Of a stretch of 64,000 bases of DNA, positions 10,055-19,734 are shown piece by piece (position 1 is the stretch's first letter; the number at the start of each line of letters is the position of its first letter). The notes under the pieces are model-generated. The model was not told the origin of the DNA, made no database searches, and saw only the letters and a program-made list of their open reading frames with translations. Position numbers and translations under genes: made by a program. The DNA lies in assembly GCA_012295275.1 (NCBI GenBank), contig CM022667.1, forward strand, positions 6,365,685 through 6,429,684, given 5' to 3'. The DNA comes from Chrysomallon squamiferum. Taxonomy: Eukaryota; Mollusca; Gastropoda; Neomphalida; Peltospiridae.

Positions 10055-10396
10055 GTTTTTCATTGAGGTTGTCTGGCTCACCGAATCCTCCTTCTTACAG
10101 TCTGACCTGTACAGTGACAGATGCTGCTGGGCTTGATGATCTTGTATTGTTCAACAGGCAAACATCGTCAGCTTCAGTTGCTTCAGTAGAACAATCTCCT
10201 ACAAGTGGATGTGTTGCGTTCAGCTATCCACCAGGTTATGTTGTAAGTTGTGGAACTGGAACAGAAGAAACGACATCAGAAAGTAAAACTTACACTGTGA
10301 AGATAAATAATGTTGCAGACATAGATCTTACTGACTGGTGGTGCTCACTGCAAACAAATAAGACACAAAGCAACCTTAACAGAATAACAGTTGAAA
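10055..10396 (+). CDS. Gene A exon 2: Ig domain
   Basis: A 342-bp phase 1-1 exon (acceptor 'cttgtag', donor GTAAGT). It encodes FSLRLSGSPNPPSYSLTCTV (first Ig cysteine), DDLVLFNRQT, then a variable part (SSASVASVEQ, GCVAFSYPPGYVVSC), and ends with SESKTYTVKINNVADIDL followed by TDWWCSL (second Ig cysteine in the D-x-x-x-W-x-C position). A second cysteine pair in GC...SC suggests an additional disulfide. It is an extracellular V/C-like Ig domain placed right after the signal peptide. Compared with gene C (40969), changes cluster between DLVLFNRQT and SCGTGTEET. I do not recognise an established gene name. Confidence 0.88.
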
Positions 10397-11306
10397 GTAA
10401 GTTGATATAAATACATTTTTATTATCAAAACATGTTACTGTCATTATCTAAATAAGATAGATAATCTACAAATCCAAGTATATGAAATTAAGGTTTAAAT
10501 ATTTATAAATAAACTGAGAAAAATTAAATTAGAAATTAATTAATACGACTACATTCTCGAGGTTTGTGTGAATAATACAGCAGGTTGATGTTCCAAAACT
10601 AGGTATTACTGGGAACTCAGTCATGCTAACTGAACATTTTGCTGATATATTTTTATGTTAATATATACTTACTGGAACATCCTGACCTAGAACTTCAGCA
10701 CATCGGCTGATATTTTCATGCTTTGATTGTGACACAGCTATATCCACTGCATCAGCACTTTCTCCAAGTCTTCACTTTGCCCATAGTTGCACTCTGCATA
10801 ATATTCCTTAGCTGTGTTTTCTGTTTCATTGTGTGATAGACAGTCAAAGAGCCAACACCGACTGTTCACAGAATGTATGCACCGATATTGTCGAGTCTAC
10901 TGACATCTACCTCAGATGCCAGAATCCAAACCTGGTATTGACATGACGTGATGGCATTTACGCACTGTGACTGTACAAATAAAAGAATATATTTGTCATT
11001 TTATTTGTAGTTTTCCTAACAACCTGAAACGAACAAAAATTGATGTAAAGGTATTAGTAAAGCCTGTATTTTGTGACATTAGCATTGCATAAATAGTTTT
11101 AAAAATACAGTCTGTACAGTGTAAAGCTTATTTCAGTTATTTTTCTATTAAAAAATGTGCGCTTAATTTTTACTTTCAGAATAATTTTATTAATACTAAA
11201 TTGCAACATTTTGAAATGCACAAGTTTGTAAATTCATATAATAAATAACTGATTTGAAGATTTGTTGCATAAACATTTATTACATTTTGCTGATATTTTC
11301 TTTTCC

Positions 11307-11352
<46 letters not shown>

Positions 11353-11500
11353 ATTACTATCTTTGACCTTTAGCATTGTTATTTTATTTTATTTTATTAA
11401 TATTTATCATTATTACTACAATTGATGAAAACACTTTTTTCAACAGTCATATTTATATATGATTTTACAGATTATAACCATTTATTTCTTTCTGATTATT

Positions 11501-11563
<63 letters not shown>

Positions 11564-12382
11564 TTATTATTTTAATTTTTAATTTCTTTTTTTTTTTGAA
11601 TTTCAGAAACATAAATATCATAAATATTCTTAATTGGTACACTTCAAGTAATAAATTTATATTAAAAGAAAATTGACCATGCAGAAAATATCTTGTATTG
11701 TTATAATTTGGATAGACTTTTGTTATCATAAAGCTTATTTCTTATTTATAAGCCTTTTGAAAGATTATATATTTGATGTTTCTAACTTCATTTCATAACA
11801 CCAGTTCAGTACATAATTTCCTATAGCTGTGAAGTATAAGTAATATATTCAAGAAATTTCTCATCTGAAAATAGAGAAAATAACGGATATATCATTTTAT
11901 TTAAAATAGTTCCTGTCTTGAATTGTCCTTTGCAAAACTATTTGCTGGTTTATTTGATAATTATTTTTTTCTTTTTCTGAAATGGGCAAATACATGCAGA
12001 AAATAAATAACTGATGTATTCATGTCTCTGAGCATGTGTTTTTGTGTGTGTGTCTCTGTGTGTGTGTGTTTGTTATTTAGTAGGTTTTACATCTGACTTT
12101 TACAAACATTTTCTTATGCACCATACATGGAGATTTTATGTTTGTATGATGTTTCTCTTGTTTATTTGTCTGTATATAAATATTATGCTAAGTTGAAGTC
12201 TAGCTTTATTTTTATAGTAATTTTAAATAAAAAGAAACTGGAAACAACAAAAAAAAAACCCAAAAAAACATATACATGACATAGTCATACAAAAAAATCC
12301 TCGCACAAACAATAAAAAAATGAAGAAGAACAAAAAATAATAATAATCTTTTCATTTTGAATTTTTATTTTCAATGTCATAG
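10397..12382 (+). other. Gene A intron with (TA)n and (ATT)n tracts
   Basis: No exon is seen. A (TA)n tract lies at about 11313-11348 and an (ATT)n run at about 11510-11562. The segment 10480-11180 is unrelated to the 41417-43010 segment that sits at the same place in gene C. Confidence 0.6.
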
Positions 12383-12406
12383 GTCAAACTACAACACCAC
12401 AGACAG
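12383..12406 (+). pseudogene. Micro-exon cassette with lost donor
   Basis: Acceptor 'atgtcatag' then 24 bp reading, from phase 1, QTTTPQT. The base after the exon is AT where the other cassettes have GT (cagATATGA versus cagGTATGA), so the splice donor is destroyed. Homologous to the cassettes at 47007, 49554 and 50477. As it stands this cassette should be skipped. Confidence 0.6.
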
Positions 12407-13448
12407 ATATGATGTTTGTACATGTAGAACTAATCATCATCATCAAATCTTAATATATAAACCTTATTTTGTATTTCTCAGTACATAAATGTATTAATTT
12501 AATATAATTTAAAATAATTTTGTGGGTAATATTTCTCTGTTTCCAATATCAATATGAAAAAAGTATTACATGATTAATATTTTATGAATTTAGAAAGGTT
12601 AAAAGTAATTACAACAGAAATGTCACTTGGTTTTGAAAACTAGTAATACATTAGAAAAGAAGATTAATACAATTATTTTACAATAAAATTGAAGCAATAG
12701 TTGATTTTATAATTATATACTTGTTTTTATTTTTATTTTTTAAATAAGTATTATGACATTGATTAATATTCTGCATGTACTAAACATGTTCTTTATGTCT
12801 AATCTGCTATATTCCATTATCACACATTTTCCCTGCTTGTTTATCAAGATTATTACTGGCATTGGTGATGGATGTAAAGATATTAATTGTGCAAGCTTAA
12901 TTTCTCCATGACACAACAGTTATATTCTAATTAATTTTACAAGGTATTTGTTGTTATTTTCTCTTGTATCACCACTTAAAAGGTCTGTTATTTATTATTA
13001 TTATTATGATTATTAGTTTTAGTAGAAAATGAAGTCTAAAATCCCCCAAACAATGGATAAAAACATCAACAGCTAAAAGGCATATTAAATTTTATATATA
13101 TATCATTTTTGTTCTTGTATTATTTTTTTTTTTTTTTCTTATTTATTAATGTTCTGTTAATGCAACCAGGAAATGAAATCTAAAATCTCATCAACAGTGA
13201 ATAAACAACGTTTTTATAAATGTTGCTTTCAGTAATGCATTTTAACATATTAATATTACCATGATTATGAAAGCATTGGTAAGTCTAACTATAAACTTAA
13301 TGTTTCAAATTCCAGTCAAGTTTTAAATCAAGTTTCTATAAATATGTTCAAGATTTTAAACAATAGTTTCCTGAATGTAATAACTGAAGTGTAAATTCTT
13401 TCTGGGGGAAAACATATACTTGATTGAAGATTCATTAGTAAGATCAAC

Positions 13449-13497
<49 letters not shown>

Positions 13498-13994
13498 CTA
13501 CTACTACAACTACTATTATTATTTATTTATTTATTTATCCCAGTGAAATTTTACATCAAGTTGTATAAATATGATTAGAATTTTAAATACCAACATTCAG
13601 ATTGTTCCTGTTGAAAAATAATCTGACTGATTAATGAAAATGTTCCTAATAAAACACTTTAAAACAGCTTCTATGAACACACACATACTGCCATGTATGC
13701 CCAACCTTGTAAAATGCCAGCTGCTAGCATAACCACCCTTATATCTTCTGTCTCTCTTGTGTGCATTTATGAGGTGCTGGTGCCAATAATAATGTCTGGA
13801 TTTGAAATGAGCTTAATTTTGTAGTTGGTTTTTATTGGGTCAAAGTAGTGAGACAGTGAAGTGAAAAAAATTAACTTGCTAATAAGAGCAAACTGTTGTA
13901 AAGTACACTATCAAAGTAGAGAGTAACATAACCTTTGTAAACTTGTGTAAGACTGCACCAGAGACAGTAACAGGATGTAAAGCTATTTCCACAA
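12407..13994 (+). other. Gene A intron, homologous to the gene C cassette-region intron
   Basis: The stretch aligns with parts of gene C (47031-47640 and 51180-52015), including 'aatgaaatctaaaatctcat' and the run 'aacctttgtaaacttgtgta' just before the transposon. A (TA)n tract lies at 13453-13494. No exon is recognised. Confidence 0.6.
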
Positions 13995-14449
13995 TGGGTC
14001 ATTCACCCAATGGGTTAAACCGACCGTCTCTTGGTATACTCGTTGTTTGGGATGCCTCAGCAAAATTTTAGGCGAATCGGACCACTGGTTTGAGAGATAT
14101 AGCCCCCGGAACTTTGCGATTTTCGGCCAAAATGGGCGTGACCACCAACCTTAGAACCCTCATATCTCAGGAAATACAGGGCCAAACTTCATAAAATTGG
14201 TATTGTTGAATTACAATGTACATTTTCTACATGTATACACTTCTCTGAGACCAAAAACTCATCTTTGGAGTCAAAATCCACCTGAGATGTTGGAAGGAAT
14301 GCCTGAAGGATATGAAAATATGCTAAATGTCATGAGATGTTCTACACAATCATTCCTAAATGGTTGACAGGAAGTGTGGATTCAGGCATGTCAGGAACTC
14401 CTTGAAATCTCTTTGTGAAATCCCCATTGAGCATAAGGCAATTAGAAAC

Positions 14450-14620
14450 TTCTACTACTAATTCTTCTACTACTCTGTCTATTCCCACTACCTTTTGTTC
14501 CTAATTATTTCTACTAATACTACATCTTCTTCTACTGACACTATTATCAGTGATGTAGTTACTTCTAGTACTGCTATTACTATTATAACACCCACTAGGC
14601 TCCTGTTATTACCTTCACCT

Positions 14621-14668
<48 letters not shown>

Positions 14669-15330
14669 TTACCACCACCACCACCACTGGTATTACTTCT
14701 ACCACTACCAGTACTTCTACCATTACTACTGTTACTAATGGTGCTATTACTACTTTTATTATTAGAACAACTACTACTATTCCCATCGTCATCACTACTG
14801 CTACTTTTATTATCACAAATACTGTTACCACCTCTACAACTACTAGCATCACCATTATATGAACAACTACTACAATAGCTATTTCTTACTTTGCCACTTC
14901 TACTGACACTAGCAGTATAATTAATCCTACCACTTCTTCTAGTACTACTAATTACACTAACACTCCCTCTACATTATATTATATATACTACTACTTATTG
15001 CACTACTACTACTACTACATCTATGAGACTACTTCCACGATTACGACTACAACCTGTACCAGTAATACTGCTTTAATTATCATTATGACTATTATTATCA
15101 TTGTTATTGTTATCATCATGATCATCATTATTATTATTACTGGCGGTAGTAGTAATGATACTAGTACTAGTACTGGAATACAAATACTTTTATGGGTACT
15201 TCTACAACTACAACTGATACTTCTACAACTACAACTTTTACTATTATTACTTCAACTAGTATTATGTATAATATAAGAATAGTAATACATTTACTAGTAC
15301 TATGACCACTATATTTTAAAGTAATACAGT
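14450..15330. repeat. (CTA)n-rich low-complexity tract inside the transposon
   Basis: About 880 bp is dominated by CTA/ACT/ATT triplets with very few G on the plus strand, the purest part at 14625-14668. The open frames across it (Leu-rich plus strand, Val-rich minus strand) are products of the triplet repeat and are not genes. Confidence 0.85.
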
Positions 15331-15394
15331 GATTATTCCTGAGATAAAGCTAGTCTGAAGATGAATTCAGTTCACTGCGCTATTTCGTGACACT

Positions 15395-16123
15395 GATGGC
15401 AGTGCTGGACCATATAAAAATAAGAATAATTTTGTTAACCTGTGCCATCATGAAGAGGACTTTGGGTTGGTGAATGGAACTTTTTTGCGACAAGCCATGG
15501 CAAAAGTGCATGGGATGGAATTGGGGGGACGGTGAAGACGTTGCTGACAAAGGCCAGTTTGCAGTGTCCCTACTCAGACCAAAACCTGACCAGTGAGGGT
15601 ATCATGGATTTCTGCATTAACAGTATTTCCAGGTATTCACTTTTTCAATATGACAGCAGAACAAATAGCAAAGCATAACTTGGAACTACATGGGAGGTTT
15701 CAAGTGCCCAAAACGGTCAAGGAAACACAGCAATTTCACCAGTTAGTTCCAGTGTCTAAGTCAAAGATACATGTATACAAGCTCACCCTGCAGATTGACT
15801 CACCAGAACTAGTATCTGTATAGAATTCTGAGTATGACATGACAGAGTTATCAGAGGAGCGAAGAAGCAAAACTATTTTTGTTGCCTGTATGACGATGAG
15901 GCATGAGTTGTGCCAGTTGAGGACATTTCAGAAAAGCATGGGGACTTCTTCATTCGTTTCATGTACTCTCATGGACCTTCTAAGTTATTTCACTGACCAC
16001 ACGAAGAAGACACTTGTTGGATTAGTGAAGGTGACATCTTCTAGTGATACACATTCTGTTGAATCTTCTCGAGGGATGTACTCTCTGCGTAAAAAGGATG
16101 ATGCTAGAATTCCAAGAATATAG
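15395..16123 (+). pseudogene. Decayed transposon-type protein gene
   Basis: Three shifted frames together give a recognisable protein trail: YKNKNNFVNLCHHEEDFG, then (after a frameshift at about 15472) WNFFATSHGKSAWDGIGG and TVKTLLTKASLQC, then (new frame, about 15640) GIHFFNMTAEQIAKHNLELH and FHQLVPVSKSKIHVY, followed by a weak remainder to 16123. The motifs 'NLCHHEEDFG' and 'ATSHGK..DGIGGTVK' are, to my recollection, shared by many uncharacterised multicopy invertebrate proteins that behave like transposon genes. It lies inside the inverted-repeat element, so it is probably its former transposase or accessory gene. The number of frameshifts rules out function. Confidence 0.6.
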
Positions 16124-16675
16124 GGGAAGTGGTTGACCGAATGATTCTTTGACTGCTGAACTGGTGACAATCAGTGAGGGAAGTACTTTGATATCATATT
16201 ATCGTAGCATGTAGGCCTACAATGTATTAACTGGTGATCAAGAGAAATGTTGATTCGTACCATCAGGAATTGGTCGTTCATGTTTTAGCTAATCCGATGT
16301 TAATGGCAGAAAAGGTGTTATTTTCATGGACATGCAATCTTTGAATGTTTATTGGTGCTAATAAAAAAAATTACACCTTTGAAACTTTTATATGTTTTAG
16401 TTAACATCTGGGAGATTACATTTCAAGAAAGGTCATCTCAATGTCACGGTCAATTACAGTGTCACAACAAAGATCAAAAGTTCAGTCTACACCAATTTGG
16501 CAGATTTGGAATCCTTGTCATATTGCCTTTTCAACAATACCAATTTTATGAAGATTGGCCCTGTAGTTCCTGACATATGAAGGCTTAAAAATCGGAGACG
16601 GCCGGGTTTAAAAAAAAAATATATATATATATATATTTTTTATTTTGGGGGGGATGATTTGACACGGAATGACCA

Positions 16676-17312
16676 CAACGTATCTGAATGCAAGTATCAC
16701 AGCAGATTAAGTTCTTAGAGATCTCTCCAAGACAACCTTCTAAAAGAGAAAGCCTTCGATGTAGTATGTATTTTATTATTTATATATTTATTTATAAGTC
16801 CCAAACACCTATTGAGCTGAAGTTCACTATATATTACGTGTCTTAATTAAGATTTCGTCATGAAACGAGATTACTACAAAGCAGGTTATTTGTCAGTAAT
16901 TCCTTCAGCTCTATATTCACTACGTTATTTGGCAGGAGAAGCAACAAGCTCTGCCTTACATGTAACGAGCTCTTTGACCTGTCATAGTGATCTGTGCTTT
17001 ACGTATTAAAATTAACTCAGTTTTGTGTGTTATAACCAGCTATGCTTTATGTCATAATGAGCTCTGCTTTACGAATCAGCAAGCTCTGTTTTACGAATTA
17101 GCCAGCTCTGTTTTACGAATTAGCAAGCTCTGTTTTTCATCTTTTTACTAGTTTTCACATTATATCTATATACACATTCATATACAAGTCTACACTGCAT
17201 GTTGTAATAGTCACTACATTATCTGTAAAACTTTCAAAGTTATATTTTATAAGTAAAAGAAAAAATAAACACAATTAATCAAAACATTTAGTAGTGTTAT
17301 GTTATTGTATTA

Positions 17313-17343
<31 letters not shown>

Positions 17344-17399
17344 GCTATGCATTAAAGGTATATTTAAATGAGATTAATATTCTACTCTGAATTTATCAG
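16676..17399 (+). other. Non-coding segment downstream of the transposon
   Basis: The first 90 bp match gene C just past the transposon target site (52015-52105); homology then stops. The transmembrane exon found 230 bp further on in gene C is absent here. A degenerate 25-bp tandem repeat occupies 16940-17140. Confidence 0.65.
16940..17140. repeat. Degenerate tandem repeat, about 25 bp unit
   Basis: Units of the type 'agctctgttttacgaattag' recur at least four times at 17050-17135, with weaker copies upstream ('agctctgccttacatgtaac', 'agctatgctttatgtcataa'). Confidence 0.8.
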
Positions 17400-17475
17400 A
17401 TGACAAACGACTTGGCAAATCTCTTGCCACCCGCACAAGACCTATACTATGGACAATTACTGTGTGCATTATTTG
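17400..17475 (+). CDS. Gene A cytoplasmic exon with ITIM LYYGQL
   Basis: A 76-bp exon, acceptor 'atttatcag', donor GTGAGT. Read in phase 0 it gives TNDLANLLPPAQD then LYYGQLLCALF and ends in phase 1. L-Y-Y-G-Q-L fits the inhibitory motif [ILVS]-x-Y-x-x-[ILV]. The frame choice is supported by the paralogue on the other strand (61408-61474), where CTA to CTG before the tyrosine is synonymous only in this frame, and by the in-frame join to the next exon at 19018. The exon would need a preceding exon that ends in phase 0, such as the 34052 type. In gene A no transmembrane exon is visible upstream. Confidence 0.68.
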
Positions 17476-17481
17476 GTGAGT

Positions 17482-17691
<210 letters not shown>

Positions 17692-18078
17692 GATATATCT
17701 TTGTTTGACTTCCTTTTATCGTTTATTTGTTGGTGTTGTTTGAAAAGCGAAATTGTTTTAATCAGCCACTCAAGTAAATATGTTTTCACAACTTCTGTTT
17801 GAGACAAAAGTAACGAAAGTTTTATTTGTATCTAACTAAACGTTGTTAATTTGATTTCGTCAGCTAATTATATTTCTTGTATATTATTCATTGCAGCTTG
17901 GAGATCATCACTAGTGATTTATTTTTCTCAGTACTGAGATCACTGCTGGAATTTTCCTAACAAATTTACTGTTGCTTGTTTCTGCGATTCGTTTTAAATA
18001 ATATTTAACAAATTATTATTTTTTTTTTTCATTAACAAATTGATTCTTTTATATTTGTTTAAGAGGCTTCTCAGAATT

Positions 18079-18080
<2 letters not shown>

Positions 18081-18169
<89 letters not shown>
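18081..18169 (+). repeat. (CT)n tract in the gene A intron
   Basis: A second pyrimidine tract lies in the same intron, followed by 'cgtgtgaaggtt'. It is conserved in position in paralogous fragments at 30517-30611 and, inverted, 60609-60705. Confidence 0.93.
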
Positions 18170-18172
<3 letters not shown>

Positions 18173-18843
18173 TGAAGGTTAAGTATAATCATTTTTTTTT
18201 TTTTTTTCTTTTTTTAATTTTAATTTTAATTTTAATTTTTCTTTATTTCTTATGTTTATATATCTGTTTTATATGTAAATTGTTCCTCCCACACAACTTG
18301 CTCATGTTTCACGCCTGTTTCACTTTCCGGCTCGTTTTATAGTTTCTCTTTCAGTAACGGCGCACTTTATTAGAAATGCGATGTTCAATATGTTCATTTG
18401 CTTTATTTACTACCTCATTTGGTTTTGATATTTTAGTTATGATTCTTGTTAAGCTTTATAATATACACTCAATAAATACTAGCTTGTTTTCAAGTAAATC
18501 CTAAAAGTAAATAAATAAAATATTGCTATGTTAAAAATTTGTGTTGTGTTGTCTGTTGGAATGGTTACGTAGGAAATGTCTGCTCGTCAAAACTGTTTGA
18601 GTAACCAATATTTATTTGTGTTTTCTTTTGATTTGTTTTAAGAACGGTTTACATTTTTATCCTGTTTGGTTAGTAAATTTCATATTCCAAAATATTTCTA
18701 TTTATATCTTGTTTTTGAAAAATTATTTTCATTACATATAAATACAGTTATAATTATGTAACCGAAAAATGTTATAAATTTCAAACGTTGATATTTGAGG
18801 TATTGGATTATTTCATTTTTTTCAAAATTTACTTCATCATGCA

Positions 18844-18849
<6 letters not shown>

Positions 18850-18899
<50 letters not shown>
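18850..18899 (+). repeat. (ATT)n microsatellite
   Basis: About 16 ATT/TTA units lie in the intron before the 19018 exon. The tyrosine-rich open frame across it is an artefact. Confidence 0.9.
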
Positions 18900-18902
<3 letters not shown>

Positions 18903-19017
18903 GCGCGAGTGTGTGTGTATGTGTTTTAATAGTTTCTAGGGGTTTTCGTTTTCTGTACTGGCCGGTTTGAGTTGTTTTTTCCTTTGATTCAATGTTTTTA
19001 TTTTCTGCAGGACGTAG

Positions 19018-19101
19018 ATGATATTTATTCAATTGTGGATAAATCTGAGAAACTTGGAGCGGATAAAAAGTATAAGTTAAAAGAGAAGACAAAGAAAACT
19101 G
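19018..19101 (+). CDS. Gene A cytoplasmic exon with YSIV
   Basis: Tandem acceptors 'ctgcag' (19010) and 'gacgtag' (19017) precede an exon reading DDIYSIVDKSEKLGADKKY and KLKEKTKKT. The second acceptor gives a phase 1-1 exon that joins in frame to both the LYYGQL exon (17475) and the final exon (19498). The first would need a phase-0 upstream exon. DDIYSIV is a Y-x-x-V motif in an acidic context, a possible SH2 docking site, but it lacks the hydrophobic residue two before the tyrosine that a strict ITIM has. The rest is lysine-rich, as expected for a cytoplasmic tail. Confidence 0.65.
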
Positions 19102-19497
19102 GTTTGTATGATACAGATTTCTAAAATTATATTGCAACAGTTTTCTTTATATCACATCAATAGAAAAGAAAGAGAAAAAAGTTATTTGGTTTTACATTTC
19201 TAATTTTAATTAAAGTTTTAGGCAAATGTAACAAACAGGTGTATATCTGCAGTATGTTTATAATTTTATTTTGATGTTATTTGTTAAGAAAACCTCTTTG
19301 ATATCACACTAAATATAAAATAATTCTAAAGTTAAATTGCACAACTGAAGATAAATAAAACTAATGTCTAACAAACAATTTGTATATATGTTTATTTGTG
19401 TATGTATGTGTGTCTGTGTGTGTGTGGGTGGGTGGATGGGTGGATGGTTGGGTGTTTGTGTGAATATATATGTACTTGTATGTTTGTTATTTTTAAG

Positions 19498-19682
19498 GTT
19501 TACAGCCAGCAACGACTAAAAGAAGAAATGAATGTCAGCTGATTTACACTTACGTTGAGTTTAGAAAGGAGAAAATGTCACAGCCCATCTACAAAAAAGA
19601 AGAACTGAAAGTGTACATTCAGACTGACTTCTCAAAGAGAGCCCCACAGTTGTCTGATGTCAATCAAGAAAGGTCAAACTGA
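19498..19682 (+). CDS. Gene A terminal coding exon with ITIM LIYTYV
   Basis: The acceptor 'ttttaag' begins a phase-1 exon reading LQPATTKRRNECQ, LIYTYVEFRKEKM, SQPIYKKEELKVYIQTDF and SKRAPQLSDVNQERSN before TGA at 19680-19682. L-I-Y-T-Y-V is a strict [ILVS]-x-Y-x-x-[ILV] ITIM. PIYKKEEL, VYIQTDF and TYVEF add further tyrosines that could be phosphorylated. There are no cysteine pairs or hydrophobic helix, so the part is cytoplasmic. An AATAAA at 19723-19728 lies close behind the stop. Paired with the 17400 and 19018 exons it makes a tail with two ITIM-like and several other tyrosine motifs. Confidence 0.72.
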
Positions 19683-19722
19683 AATGTCAAAGTGGAAAAT
19701 GAATTTAGAATGTAGGCAAAAT

Positions 19723-19728
19723 AATAAA
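19723..19728 (+). terminator. Polyadenylation signal AATAAA
   Basis: The hexamer lies about 40 bp after the stop codon of gene A. AATAAA is frequent by chance in AT-rich DNA, so its position is the only support. Confidence 0.45.
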
Positions 19729-19734
19729 TAACAA

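Larger units (their letters stand above)
1..10480. repeat. Segmental duplication, copy 1 (partner 31605-41412)
   Basis: The first bases of the window recur almost unchanged from 31605, and the match runs, with indels, through the Ig exon of gene A to about 10480. The offset is 31604 at the start and 30818 at the signal-peptide exon. Most of the difference comes from about 700 bp (roughly 4427-5125) absent in the second copy, the rest from microsatellite length and small indels. Similarity ends in the intron after the Ig exon, where copy 2 carries unrelated sequence (41417-43010), then resumes. Both copies are in the same orientation. Confidence 0.93.
13995..16675. mobile_element. 2.7-kb DNA transposon with terminal inverted repeats
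   Basis: The left end begins TGGGTCATTC and the right end closes GATTTGACACGGAATGACC; these are the ends of the complete small element at 43923-44620. The left end lacks the CGTGTCAAATC part, apparently by internal deletion. The allied sequence in gene C (about 52007-52020, 'tttccataatgtatctg') is the empty site; here it reads 'tttccacaa' - element - 'acaacgtatctg', implying a 4-bp target duplication. Internal sequence holds a decayed protein-coding region (15400-16123) and a very long CTA-rich tract. The superfamily is not assigned. Confidence 0.82.

Noticed and set aside
14495-15276. Leu-rich and Val-rich open frames at 14.5-15.3 kb
   Set aside because: Products of the CTA/ACT triplet tract inside the transposon.
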